From Anaerostipes hadrus ATCC 29173 = JCM 17467 (GTDB lineage Bacteria > Bacillota > Clostridia > Lachnospirales > Lachnospiraceae), in assembly GCF_030296915.1 (NCBI RefSeq), contig NZ_AP028031.1:2115001-2179000 (forward strand): a stretch of DNA of 64,000 bases. The letters run 5' to 3'. The position numbers and the translations under genes were made by a program. Numbering within the stretch: position 1 is the stretch's first letter; every line of letters starts with the position of its first letter. This document shows positions 16,626 through 24,359 of this stretch, one piece after another. Under the pieces are notes generated by a model. It made no database searches. It had not been told where the DNA came from and worked only from the letters and a program-made list of their open reading frames with translations.

Positions 16626-17993
16626 TTAGATATTGTCCTTTTGTAGCAACACCATACTCTCGATATGAACCGTATTCGGGAACTGATCTACCGCTGTAGC
16701 TCGCTTAACTTTATATCCTGCTGCCTCAAACACCTCCAGATCTCTCGCAAGACTTGTCGGTTTGCAACTGATATATACCATCTGTTCAACCCCGAAATCA
16801 ATAATCTTCTGAATCGCTTTTGGATGGATTCCATCTCTAGGAGGGTCAAGTACGATAAAGTCTGGCTTATCTTCTAATTCATCCACAACCTTTAATACAT
16901 CTCCTGCAATAAATTCACAATTATCCAATCCATTTAATTCTGCGTTGACTTTCGCTGCCTCTACCGCTTCCTCAACGATCTCGACTCCAACAACTTTCTT
17001 AGCAACTGGTGCTAACATCTGCGCGATCGTTCCAGTTCCACTATACAGATCAAAGATCACTTTATCTTTTGTCTCCCCAACAAAATCTCTGGCAGTCTTA
17101 TAAAGTACCTCTGCCCCTAATGTGTTTGTCTGGAAGAATGAAAATGGTGAAATCTTGAATTTTAATCCTAAAATTTCCTCATAGAAATAATCCTGTCCAT
17201 ATAAAATATCTATTTTGTCTGCCTGTACCACATCTGCAAGGCTGTCGTTTGTTGTATGAAGAATCCCAATGATCTTTCCACTCAATGGTAATTCTAATAA
17301 TGCATCTCGAAGTTTGGTAAGATCTGCTTCTACCTGCGATGTCGTTACAATATTTACCAAAATATCTCCAGAACTTTCTGCTCTTCTTACAACTAAATGT
17401 CTGAAATATCCTTCATGACGCATCTTATGATAGAATGGCAGCTCCATCTGTTGTGCGATATTTAATGCACATTTTACGATCAGATTGTAATCATTGTCTA
17501 CAATCTGGCAGTCTGTGATGTTTACAATATCATGGAATGTGTTCTTTTTGTGCATTCCCAATGCTAATGGACCGTCTTTTACCTCATCCCCAAAAGAGAA
17601 TTCCATTTTATTGCGATACCCATGCACTTTGGGACTTCCTTTAATTTCTTCCCATATATCATCATTGACATAATCTTTTAACAGATCACGTACCATTCCC
17701 TCTTTGATCTTTAACTGGTTTTCATAAGATACCGTCTGATAAAAACATCCACCGCATATTCCAAAGTGTGGACAGACTGGTTTTGCATCTTCTAATGGAG
17801 ATTTCTCTAATACATCTAACAATCTTACCACACAGCCACTTTTTCTCTTCTTGGTAACCTGCCCTTTAATCGTCTGCCCATCAATGACACCTTTGACTGT
17901 AACTTTCTGATCTTCGCAGATAAATGTTCCCTTATTTGGGAACTCTGTCTTTATGATCTTTCCTTCAATGATATCTTTTTTCTTCATTGTCAT
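16626..17993 (-). CDS. rlmD: 23S rRNA (uracil-5-)-methyltransferase, RlmD/RlmCD family
   Basis: Uses S-adenosylmethionine to make 5-methyluridine in 23S rRNA. About 455 residues. There is an N-terminal TRAM domain (residues 5-60), then a [4Fe-4S] cluster motif CPHFGICGGC (about 74-83). The Rossmann methyltransferase domain has FDLYSGTGTIAQML and FIVLDPPRDGIHP, and the catalytic Cys lies in YISCKPTSLARDL. Firmicute members may methylate two sites (RlmCD), so the exact target is uncertain. An ATG two codons downstream (17987) fits the AAAGGG ribosome binding site slightly better. Confidence 0.88.
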   Translation of the reverse strand: MTMKKKDIIEGKIIKTEFPNKGTFICEDQKVTVKGVIDGQTIKGQVTKKRKSGCVVRLLDVLEKSPLEDAKPVCPHFGICGGCFYQTVSYENQLKIKEGMVRDLLKDYVNDDIWEEIKGSPKVHGYRNKMEFSFGDEVKDGPLALGMHKKNTFHDIVNITDCQIVDNDYNLIVKCALNIAQQMELPFYHKMRHEGYFRHLVVRRAESSGDILVNIVTTSQVEADLTKLRDALLELPLSGKIIGILHTTNDSLADVVQADKIDILYGQDYFYEEILGLKFKISPFSFFQTNTLGAEVLYKTARDFVGETKDKVIFDLYSGTGTIAQMLAPVAKKVVGVEIVEEAVEAAKVNAELNGLDNCEFIAGDVLKVVDELEDKPDFIVLDPPRDGIHPKAIQKIIDFGVEQMVYISCKPTSLARDLEVFEAAGYKVKRATAVDQFPNTVHIESMVLLQKDNI

Positions 17994-18034
17994 CCCTTTC
18001 TTATCTTATCAAATCAAACCTATCGCAGAAAAAA

Positions 18035-18063
18035 GATGGAAATACCACCTACGATACTTCCAT
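18035..18063 (-). terminator. Terminator after the phosphodiesterase gene
   Basis: Stem GATGGAA / TTCCATC, followed on the minus strand by TTTTTTCTG. It closes the four-gene unit 20328-18072. Confidence 0.65.
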
Positions 18064-18071
18064 CATTCATA

Positions 18072-18578
18072 TTATAGCATTAATTCGTCAAACTGTTCTT
18101 TGTAATATCCATGGGCATAATGTGCCTGTCCTTCTTCGTCAATCTCCATAATAAGAAATGTTGGCTTCCTTCCTGGCTGACGAGGATAAGATATACTTCC
18201 TGGATTCAAGATCGTTACATCATCCCCAATCTCAATATATGGCACATGAGTATGTCCATACATTACAACATCATATCCATATTCCAAAGCATGTTCTCTT
18301 AAATAATCCACACCTGAGTTTACATAATAGCCATGTCCATGAGTCACTAATACTTTATAATCGCCAATTCTCACTTCTTCTTCGCTTGGCAGATCTAAGT
18401 AGTAATCATTGTTGCCTGCGACCATAACTACTGGGCAGTCCGCTATTTCTCGTATGTATGAATCTCCACGTTCCACATCTCCGCAATGGATCATCATATC
18501 GATGTCGCCTACCTGTTTTAAAACTCCCTCGATATCATCATTGCGTCCATGGGAATCACTGATCACCAATATCCTCAT
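18072..18578 (-). CDS. YfcE/MJ0936-type metallophosphoesterase
   Basis: Small calcineurin-like phosphodiesterase of 168 residues. All metal-binding motifs are present: ISDSHGRNDD at the N-terminus, IHCGDVE, MVAGNNDYY, THGHGYYV and YGHTHVPY, then ILNPGSISYPR. Members hydrolyse phosphodiesters in vitro; the physiological substrate is unknown. It is the last gene of a run with rdgB and an RNA methyltransferase, 20 bases after rdgB, with AAGGAG before the ATG. Confidence 0.88.
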   Translation of the reverse strand: MRILVISDSHGRNDDIEGVLKQVGDIDMMIHCGDVERGDSYIREIADCPVVMVAGNNDYYLDLPSEEEVRIGDYKVLVTHGHGYYVNSGVDYLREHALEYGYDVVMYGHTHVPYIEIGDDVTILNPGSISYPRQPGRKPTFLIMEIDEEGQAHYAHGYYKEQFDELML

Positions 18579-18598
18579 AAACTTTCTCCTTGTTTTAT

Positions 18599-19183
18599 TT
18601 ACAAAACTTCTCGTATACGTCTCAGTGCTTCGCCTCTGTGACTGATCGCATTCTTCTCATCACTGCTCAGTTCGGCACTATACTTCCCATATTGTGGTAA
18701 ATAGAAGATCGGATCATATCCAAATCCATTCTCTCCTTTGATCTCATATCCTATAATCCCTTCCATAGTACCACGAATCACCTTCGTTTGTCCATCTGGA
18801 AATGCAGCTGCGACCGCACAAACGAATCTTGCACTTCTCTTCTCTTCTGGTACATCTTTTAATCTTTCAAGGATCACACTGTTTTTCTTCACATAAGAAG
18901 TATCTTCTCCAAGATATCTGGAAGAATAGATTCCAGGTTCTCCATTTAGTGCATCAATTTCTAATCCTGAATCATCTGCAAGTGTTAACTGTCCTGTGAT
19001 TTCCATCACCGCTTTTGCTTTGATCAACGCATTTTCTTCAAATGTTTTTCCATCTTCTACGATGTCAATGTCTACTCCTGCTTCTTTCATAGAAATGATC
19101 TCGTATTTGGATTCATCAAGGATCTCTCTGATCTCTTTCATCTTATGTTCGTTGCCCGTGGCAAAGATTAATCTCTGTTTCAT
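18599..19183 (-). CDS. rdgB: XTP/dITP diphosphatase (RdgB/HAM1)
   Basis: Removes pyrophosphate from non-canonical purine nucleotides (dITP, XTP) so that they do not enter DNA or RNA. The 194-residue protein has the N-terminal FATGNEHKMKEIREIL, the substrate-binding LADDSGLEID, ENGFGYDPIFYLP and the C-terminal SHRGEALRRI. Its ATG shares a base with the TAA of the upstream methyltransferase gene (TAATG), indicating coupled translation. Confidence 0.93.
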   Translation of the reverse strand: MKQRLIFATGNEHKMKEIREILDESKYEIISMKEAGVDIDIVEDGKTFEENALIKAKAVMEITGQLTLADDSGLEIDALNGEPGIYSSRYLGEDTSYVKKNSVILERLKDVPEEKRSARFVCAVAAAFPDGQTKVIRGTMEGIIGYEIKGENGFGYDPIFYLPQYGKYSAELSSDEKNAISHRGEALRRIREVL

Positions 19184-20328
19184 TATTTTCTCCTTCTTGG
19201 CGGTTTCGGTCCAAGGTACTGGTAAAACTCTCCTCGGATCATTCCATTGTAAACTTTACGTTTCTTTGTTGGTTTTCCAAGATATTTTTCTGTATCCTCA
19301 TAAGAAGTGATGACATACTTAGACCATGTATCCAAGCGGTCAAATGCTTCTTTCATCTCTGTATATAGCTGTGGGAGAGTCTCCTGATCTTCCAGTCGTT
19401 CTCCATATGGAGGGTTAGCAATGATAAATCCATATGGCTTTGGATGTCGTAAATCTTTGACCTCTCTTTGCTGAAAATGAATCAAGTGATCAACTTCTGC
19501 ATCCTGAGCATTCTGTCTTGCGATCTTTAACATTCTTGGATCTTTGTCATATCCCTGAAGATCCATCTCTATATCATGATTGACCAGATCATTTGCCTCA
19601 TCAATGGTATCATACCATGCTTTCTTTGGCAGGAAATTGCTCCAATGTTCAGATTCAAAAGAACGGTTCATTCCTGGTGCCATATTCATCCCCATCATTG
19701 CCGCTTCGATCAAAAATGTTCCACTTCCGCAGAATGGATCGACTAAGATTCGATCCTTATGCCATGGTGTGAGCATAAGAAGAGCTGCTGCCAGTGTCTC
19801 ACGGATCGGTGCTTCACTGACCAACTTACGGTATCCTCTCTTATGAAGCGGTATACCTGTTGTATCTAAACTAATCGTCACCTGATCCTTTAAAATAAAT
19901 ACGCGGACCGGATAATCATCTCCATCTTCATTAAACCATGATACTTTGTATTTAGACTTCATACGATCAACCATAGCCTTCTTGACAATTGACTGGATAT
20001 CCGGTGCGCTAAACAATTTACTCTTCGCTGTTGATGCCTTCTTTACCCAGAAACGTCCATTCTCTGGAATATAATCTTCCCATGGAAGTTTCTTTGTTCC
20101 TTCAAACAGATCATCAAATGTATATGCTTTAAAAGAACCTATTTTTAATAAGATTCTTTCTGCTGTTCTTAAAAATATATTCGCACGGGCAATCCCATCT
20201 AAATCTGTACGAAATGTTATTCGCCCGTCTTCTACTTTAACAATTTCATATCCTAAGTCCAGGATCTCTCTTTTTAATACTGCTTCCAGCCCAAAATGGC
20301 ATGGTGCAATCAGTTCAACTGTCTTCAC
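19183..20328 (-). CDS. THUMP-domain rRNA guanine-N2-methyltransferase (RlmL/YpsC family)
   Basis: A 381-residue class I methyltransferase. The N-terminal THUMP RNA-binding domain (about residues 1-160) is followed by a Rossmann domain with VDPFCGSGTFLIEAA and the amino-methyltransferase motif IIANPPYGERL, which marks methylation of an exocyclic amine. The family target is a 23S rRNA guanine (G2445 in E. coli), inferred here. The basic tail GPKPPRRRK is typical. First gene of the unit with rdgB and the phosphodiesterase. Confidence 0.88.
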   Translation of the reverse strand: MKTVELIAPCHFGLEAVLKREILDLGYEIVKVEDGRITFRTDLDGIARANIFLRTAERILLKIGSFKAYTFDDLFEGTKKLPWEDYIPENGRFWVKKASTAKSKLFSAPDIQSIVKKAMVDRMKSKYKVSWFNEDGDDYPVRVFILKDQVTISLDTTGIPLHKRGYRKLVSEAPIRETLAAALLMLTPWHKDRILVDPFCGSGTFLIEAAMMGMNMAPGMNRSFESEHWSNFLPKKAWYDTIDEANDLVNHDIEMDLQGYDKDPRMLKIARQNAQDAEVDHLIHFQQREVKDLRHPKPYGFIIANPPYGERLEDQETLPQLYTEMKEAFDRLDTWSKYVITSYEDTEKYLGKPTKKRKVYNGMIRGEFYQYLGPKPPRRRK

Positions 20329-20409
20329 TCAATTCTCCTTTGTATTTTTATTCTGTTCCTATTCTACCGTTTTCCTTATTTTTCGTCAACTGTCAACTTT
20401 TGTAACATG

Positions 20410-20727
20410 CTAAGCCTCTGACTTATTTTGTTCTTTTTCTTTCATATAATAATAGACACCACCGATGATATTATAAACTTCAAATCCATCTTTCCTCAAG
20501 TGTCTGGCTGCCATCATACTCTGTCCGCCGAAATCACAATACACAATGATCTTTTTCCCATCCATCTGTTCATAACACTCTTTTAAGATTCCATAGGGAC
20601 AGCTGATCGCATTTTCTAAATGCCCTTCTTTGTACCGTTCTTCCTCTCTGACATCCATCAAAATATAATGCTTTTTATCTTTTGAAAGCTTGATCCCTTC
20701 TTTTAATGATATATTTTCAAATTCCAT
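20410..20727 (-). CDS. Single-domain rhodanese-like protein
   Basis: A 105-residue protein matching one rhodanese domain. It has LMDVREEERYKEGHLENAISCP and the active-site loop with Cys64 in VYCDFGGQS. The family transfers sulfane sulfur to thiophilic acceptors, but the partner is not evident here. An alternative role is persulfide carrier for tRNA or cofactor thiolation. It is a monocistronic gene flanked by terminators. Confidence 0.85.
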   Translation of the reverse strand: MEFENISLKEGIKLSKDKKHYILMDVREEERYKEGHLENAISCPYGILKECYEQMDGKKIIVYCDFGGQSMMAARHLRKDGFEVYNIIGGVYYYMKEKEQNKSEA

Positions 20728-20796
20728 AAAAGTCCTCTTTTTGTTAGCATATGCACATCACAGACTCTTGGAACTAACAAGTATTTTCTATAGAAA

Positions 20797-20833
20797 AGAG
20801 GAATCCTTATGCCGATTTCACAAGGATTCCTCT
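20797..20833 (-). terminator. Terminator of the 49-residue protein gene
   Basis: Perfect 12-bp stem AGAGGAATCCTT (20797-20808) / AAGGATTCCTCT (20822-20833), then TTTTCTATAG on the minus strand, eight bases beyond the stop of the small gene. Confidence 0.75.
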
Positions 20834-20840
20834 CTTCTAA

Positions 20841-20990
20841 TTAGTACTCATCATTTGCATTTTTGTTGCTGTTTGTTGAACTATTCTGACTTTTGTTTTT
20901 ATTCTGGTTCTTTGATCTGTTAGATCCTCCGCTATTGCTTGTATTGGAAGACTGATTTTTGTTACTTGAATTCGAACAATTCTTTGCCAT
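20841..20990 (-). CDS. Asn/Ser-rich 49-residue protein
   Basis: The small gene has a clear AGGAG ribosome binding site 8 bases before the ATG and its own terminator, which support expression. The product begins MAKNCSNSSNKNQ. It consists almost only of Asn, Ser, Lys, Gln and Gly with one Cys at position 5, and should be disordered. Similar Asn/Lys-rich MAKNC-type peptides occur in clostridial genomes, possibly spore-associated, but I know of no defined function. Confidence 0.7.
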   Translation of the reverse strand: MAKNCSNSSNKNQSSNTSNSGGSNRSKNQNKNKSQNSSTNSNKNANDEY

Positions 20991-21191
20991 GTTCATTCTC
21001 CTTTCTTTTTAGTACAGCATTATTTTGTGCGAAATCTCTTTCATATATACACAAAAAAAATTATTTTACTTTTATTTTACTTTTTTTAAAAAAATCACTT
21101 GATTTTTTTCAACCAATCATATATCATGAACTTATCGAGGATATGTTTATTTTCGATTATAACCCCTTATTAATTTATTTATACTCCCCTC

Positions 21192-21223
21192 AAAAAGAGC
21201 AGATTTCTCTATCTGCTCTTTTT
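21192..21223. terminator. Bidirectional terminator hairpin
   Basis: Perfect 13-bp stem AAAAAGAGCAGAT / ATCTGCTCTTTTT (21192-21204, 21211-21223). The flanking A and T runs make it competent in both directions. No intact gene ends directly at it. Confidence 0.65.
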
Positions 21224-21266
21224 ACTATTTATCTTTAATGTTTTTGAAAATGTACAAATGATTTTA

Positions 21267-21347
21267 TTGACATTTTCTATAGTATGTGTATAATTAAGAT
21301 TGTTCAAGAACAAAGGCGTTCCGATCATAGGATTGGAGCGCCTTTTT
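21267..21347 (+). ncRNA. Candidate tiny RNA: strong promoter directly followed by a terminator
   Basis: Consensus promoter TTGACA (21267-21272), 16-bp spacer, TATAAT (21289-21294), with a start expected near 21301. The RNA would open with the mini-hairpin TGTTC-AA-GAACA and end in a 14-bp stem (21313-21326/21331-21344, two G-U pairs) plus seven T. The product would be about 45-50 nt. No gene follows on this strand for 1.9 kb, so it is not an obvious leader of anything. Confidence 0.5.
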
Positions 21348-21507
21348 TTGTATATCAATGGTAATTCCTTGGGTCTTCTCCATCGATATACGAAATTCTT
21401 TCTTAAGACTTTATACATAACCGCGTACTAGTTTTTGACAAGTTTTTGGCATCTTGCAGACAAGAGTAACGGACACATCATTGACTTGAACACAGACTTG
21501 CTATGTT

Positions 21508-21580
21508 GACTAGAATGAGACTAACAATGACGACTAGAATGAGACTGACAATGGCGACTAGAACGAGACTAGAATGAGAC
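21508..21580. repeat. Minisatellite, about three 24-bp units
   Basis: Units start at 21508, 21532 and 21556 with GACTAGAAYGAGACT and differ at a few positions; the third is partial. Because 24 is a multiple of three, the minus strand reads a repeated hydrophobic peptide (SLILV), which explains an apparent 62-codon frame at 21478-21666. Confidence 0.75.
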
Positions 21581-21655
21581 GAATCATAATGACTAGTTTT
21601 GAAACTTAAAAGTAAGACCCAGCACAATACCCAAACTACATATGACATTAGAGAA

Positions 21656-21677
21656 GCCTCGGACAAATGTCCGAGGC
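21656..21677. terminator. Hairpin after the DUF1189 gene
   Basis: Ten-bp perfect arms GCCTCGGACA / TGTCCGAGGC with a 2-nt loop. The tails are CTTTCTCTTT on the plus strand and TTCTCTAATG on the minus strand. It is the probable terminator of the minus-strand gene ending at 21718. Confidence 0.55.
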
Positions 21678-21717
21678 CTTTCTCTTTGTATACATTTTTA
21701 GATCAATTCCGATTGTT

Positions 21718-22539
21718 TTACAGCATTTCGTCTGGTTTCTGACGGTCTTCCGGACGCATAAATCCTGCGAGTAAAAGTTGATAACTTCCAAAATAAGAAA
21801 TAAACATCCACGCCATTCCTGTAAATATCGCAGAACCGGCAGTAACACCAATCGTTTCCACCAGCTCAAATATAACTCTGGCATAAATAGACAGCTTAAA
21901 GATCTTTCCAAAGGATACATCTTCTCGATTCTTACGGTCCATTCTTGTTCTCTGATTAAAATATGTGAGCATTGTAATAAAAATACAGACTGTTAAATAA
22001 GAAATAATATTTGCGATCCATTGTGTAAAGAACATGATCACGATAAAAATACGGATCATCGGCACCATAGATAGCATTGCCTGATTATTGAATTCAACAT
22101 TCTTCATATTCTTAAATGAAAAAGTATTCATCATGTTTCCAACAGCTGTATTCTTTACCACCATCTCATTCTTAGCAAATACCAGTTCCATCTGATACTT
22201 ATTGCTTAAATCTTCAGTTGATACTTTATCCTTGGATGTATCTGCCACAAAATGTACACCGCCGATCTCAAAATCCATCTCCTGATCAACAGATAATGTT
22301 CCATCTTTTAATTCAAATGCAGGCAGTCTGTTTAAAATAAAATTCTTCCATCCACCAACACTGACTGTAAATCCTGCAACATCCATTCCATATCCGAGAA
22401 TCGTTGTGATCAATGTGATCGCTGCAAGAAATAAAATAACTTTCCCTTTTGCAAGATTAAGAAGTCTTTTGTACTGGCTTGGTTTTAAGCAGGCGATCTT
22501 AAACTGCTCAAACCAGCTGATTTTCTCTGATTTGTCCAT
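21718..22539 (-). CDS. DUF1189-family membrane protein
   Basis: A 273-residue protein with one N-terminal transmembrane helix (about 30-52), a long extracytoplasmic stretch of about 120 residues, and three C-terminal helices. The architecture and the opening WFEQFKIACLKPSQYKRLL match DUF1189 (YIP1-like fold), a widespread Firmicute family without known function. It lies seven bases after the DJ-1/PfpI gene on the same strand, so the two are probably co-transcribed. Confidence 0.75.
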   Translation of the reverse strand: MDKSEKISWFEQFKIACLKPSQYKRLLNLAKGKVILFLAAITLITTILGYGMDVAGFTVSVGGWKNFILNRLPAFELKDGTLSVDQEMDFEIGGVHFVADTSKDKVSTEDLSNKYQMELVFAKNEMVVKNTAVGNMMNTFSFKNMKNVEFNNQAMLSMVPMIRIFIVIMFFTQWIANIISYLTVCIFITMLTYFNQRTRMDRKNREDVSFGKIFKLSIYARVIFELVETIGVTAGSAIFTGMAWMFISYFGSYQLLLAGFMRPEDRQKPDEML

Positions 22540-22545
22540 AAATGA

Positions 22546-23100
22546 TTATTCTCCGTATACAATACTTTTCAGTAATTCGTCCTTCTCTTTTGTTCCTTTG
22601 ATGATTTCTACTAATTTGGCTGCAAAATCAATCGCTGTTCCCATTCCACGACTTGTAATGATTTTTCCATCTACTACAACTTTATCTGTCTGGTAATCTG
22701 CGGATTTTAATTCTTCTTCCATCGCTGGATATGAAGTTGCCTTTCTTCCTTCTAGAAATCCGTATTTTTCAAATACTGTTGGTGCTGCACAGATGGCTGC
22801 AAGATACTTCTCGTTCTTATACGCCTTCTGAAGTAATTTTCCAAGTCCTTCATGATCTTTTAGATGAAGCGTTCCTGGCATTCCTCCTGGAAGTACATAC
22901 ATTGCTCCCTCCGCTTCTAATACTTCATGAAACATGATATCTGCTTCTACTTCAATACGATGTGCACCAATGATATTTCTGGAACTTCCGATAGAGACTG
23001 TAACTGTTGGAATCTCCGCACGTCGCAGCATATCAACTACAGTTAAACCTTCGATTTCTTCAAATCCATCTGCTAAAAATACAAAAACTTTTCCCATCAT
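22546..23100 (-). CDS. DJ-1/PfpI-family protein
   Basis: A 184-residue protein of the class I glutamine amidotransferase-like fold. The nucleophile elbow is AAICAAPTVF with Cys104, and the conserved Glu that lowers its pKa is in DGFEEIEGLT (about residue 17). Members act as glyoxalase III/deglycases, chaperones or redox sensors; the specific role cannot be told. A second ATG directly follows the first. Cotranscribed with the downstream DUF1189 gene. Confidence 0.85.
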   Translation of the reverse strand: MMGKVFVFLADGFEEIEGLTVVDMLRRAEIPTVTVSIGSSRNIIGAHRIEVEADIMFHEVLEAEGAMYVLPGGMPGTLHLKDHEGLGKLLQKAYKNEKYLAAICAAPTVFEKYGFLEGRKATSYPAMEEELKSADYQTDKVVVDGKIITSRGMGTAIDFAAKLVEIIKGTKEKDELLKSIVYGE

Positions 23101-23240
23101 AATTCTTCTCCTTTATTCTTTCTATATTATAACATCGTTCTTCTTTTCTTCCTCTTCTTTATTATTACAATAACTTTAAAGAAAAAATGGTAAAAAGTCA
23201 ACCCGTCTTAGCCTTACTGGTATTTCTTTTCTATTTTCAA

Positions 23241-23269
23241 TTGACATTTTCGTTAAGAATCGGTAAAAT
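23241..23269 (+). promoter_or_regulatory. tRNA-Arg promoter
   Basis: TTGACA (23241-23246), 17-bp spacer, TAAAAT (23264-23269), ending 23 bases before the tRNA. Confidence 0.75.
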
Positions 23270-23292
23270 AGATTTCGATAAATTATATGTAT

Positions 23293-23366
23293 GTTTCCGT
23301 AGCTCAGCTGGATAGAGCGACCGCCTCCTAAGCGGTAGGCCGGGTGTTCGAATCACCTCGGGAACA
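23293..23366 (+). tRNA. tRNA-Arg (anticodon CCU)
   Basis: Cloverleaf: acceptor GTTTCCG paired with CGGGAAC (one G-U pair), D-loop AGCTCAGCTGGATAGAGCG, anticodon stem CCGCC/GGCGG-type with loop CTCCTAA (anticodon CCT, reads AGG), T-arm GTTCGAATC. The CCA end is not encoded. A terminator follows at 23373. Confidence 0.95.
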
Positions 23367-23372
23367 CTTCAT

Positions 23373-23403
23373 GTGCCGGAGACTTATGCCTCGTTTCCGG
23401 CAC
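23373..23403 (+). terminator. tRNA-Arg terminator
   Basis: Stem GTGCCGGA (23373-23380) / TCCGGCAC (23396-23403), followed by TTTATGTTTAT, immediately upstream of the ribosome binding site of the lipid kinase gene. Confidence 0.7.
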
Positions 23404-23428
23404 TTTATGTTTATAAGGAGGAATCTCA

Positions 23429-24346
23429 ATGAAAGGTTTATTTATTATCAACCCATCATCCGGTAAACAAAATATTGATTCTATGTTACGAGAGATCATG
23501 GCAACATTGATCCTTGATCAAATTTGTTCCCATGTTGATGTTTTTTACACAAAAGGCAAGGATGATGCGAAAAATCGTGCTGCCGAATTAAAACCAGGAG
23601 ATTATGATTTTATTGTATCTGTTGGTGGTGACGGTACATTAAATGAAGTTACGAACGGTCTGATTTTAAGTGAAAGTAATATTCCTATGGCAATCATTTC
23701 CGCTGGAACAGTCAATGATTTTGCTACATATATGAAACTTCCTCAGACTGCGGATGGTTTCTGTCAGATGATCAAAGACTTCCAGACAAAGAAGGTTGAT
23801 GTTGGACGTGTCAATAACGAATACTTCATCAATGTTCTGGCTGCAGGTATGTTAACAGATATCGCTTACAAAGTTCCAAAAGATAAGAAAGCCGTTCTTG
23901 GTAAGATGGCCTATTATCTGGAAGGTGTAAAAGAATTTCCAAAACAGCTTTCACAAAATATGACTTTAACATTTAACAGTAAGGAGTATTCTGGAACTGA
24001 AGATATCATGTTGTTCTTGGTCGCAAACTCAAAGAGTGTCGGAGGTTTTGCAGACGCGGCCCCTCTTGCATCTGTTTCTGACGGATATTTAGATGTTATG
24101 ATCATCAAGAAAATGGCACTTCTTACAGAAGCACCAGATCTAATCTTTAAATTATTCCAGGGAGAACATCCAAAGCATCCTTCTATCGAATATTTCCAGA
24201 CGAAGGAATTATCTGTTCTTCCAACAGAACAAACTGCCGGGATCGCCATCGATTATGATGGTGAAATATTAGAAGAAGGACTCCCAGTCGATATCTCTAT
24301 CGTACCAGAAGCCCTTAATCTGATCATTTTACGTACAACTAATTAA
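23429..24346 (+). CDS. Diacylglycerol/lipid kinase family protein (DgkB/YegS type)
   Basis: A 305-residue cytosolic or membrane-associated kinase with the DAGK catalytic motif SVGGDGTLNEVTNGL (about residues 69-83) and the N-terminal FIINPSSGKQN. In Gram-positives DgkB recycles diacylglycerol released by lipoteichoic acid synthesis into phosphatidic acid; other members phosphorylate different lipids. AAGGAGG lies 8 bases before the ATG. It converges on the dacF-type gene with only 13 bases between stops. Confidence 0.85.
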   Translation: MKGLFIINPSSGKQNIDSMLREIMATLILDQICSHVDVFYTKGKDDAKNRAAELKPGDYDFIVSVGGDGTLNEVTNGLILSESNIPMAIISAGTVNDFATYMKLPQTADGFCQMIKDFQTKKVDVGRVNNEYFINVLAAGMLTDIAYKVPKDKKAVLGKMAYYLEGVKEFPKQLSQNMTLTFNSKEYSGTEDIMLFLVANSKSVGGFADAAPLASVSDGYLDVMIIKKMALLTEAPDLIFKLFQGEHPKHPSIEYFQTKELSVLPTEQTAGIAIDYDGEILEEGLPVDISIVPEALNLIILRTTN

Positions 24347-24359
24347 TCTGTACTAATAA

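Larger units (their letters stand above)
20991..21717. other. 727-bp stretch without a protein gene
   Basis: It contains a bidirectional terminator hairpin (21192-21223), a promoter-terminator pair defining a tiny RNA (21267-21347), a 24-bp minisatellite (21508-21580) and a hairpin at 21656-21677. Short translated frames across it lack convincing starts. Confidence 0.6.

Noticed and set aside
21508-21580. CRISPR-like repeat array
   Set aside because: The repeats are directly abutting without spacers and there are no cas genes in the window.
21478-21666. 62-codon minus-strand hydrophobic frame
   Set aside because: It starts with TTG inside a hairpin, and its hydrophobic repeats are the direct product of the 24-bp minisatellite; only a weak start signal (GAGG 8 bases before an internal ATG) exists.
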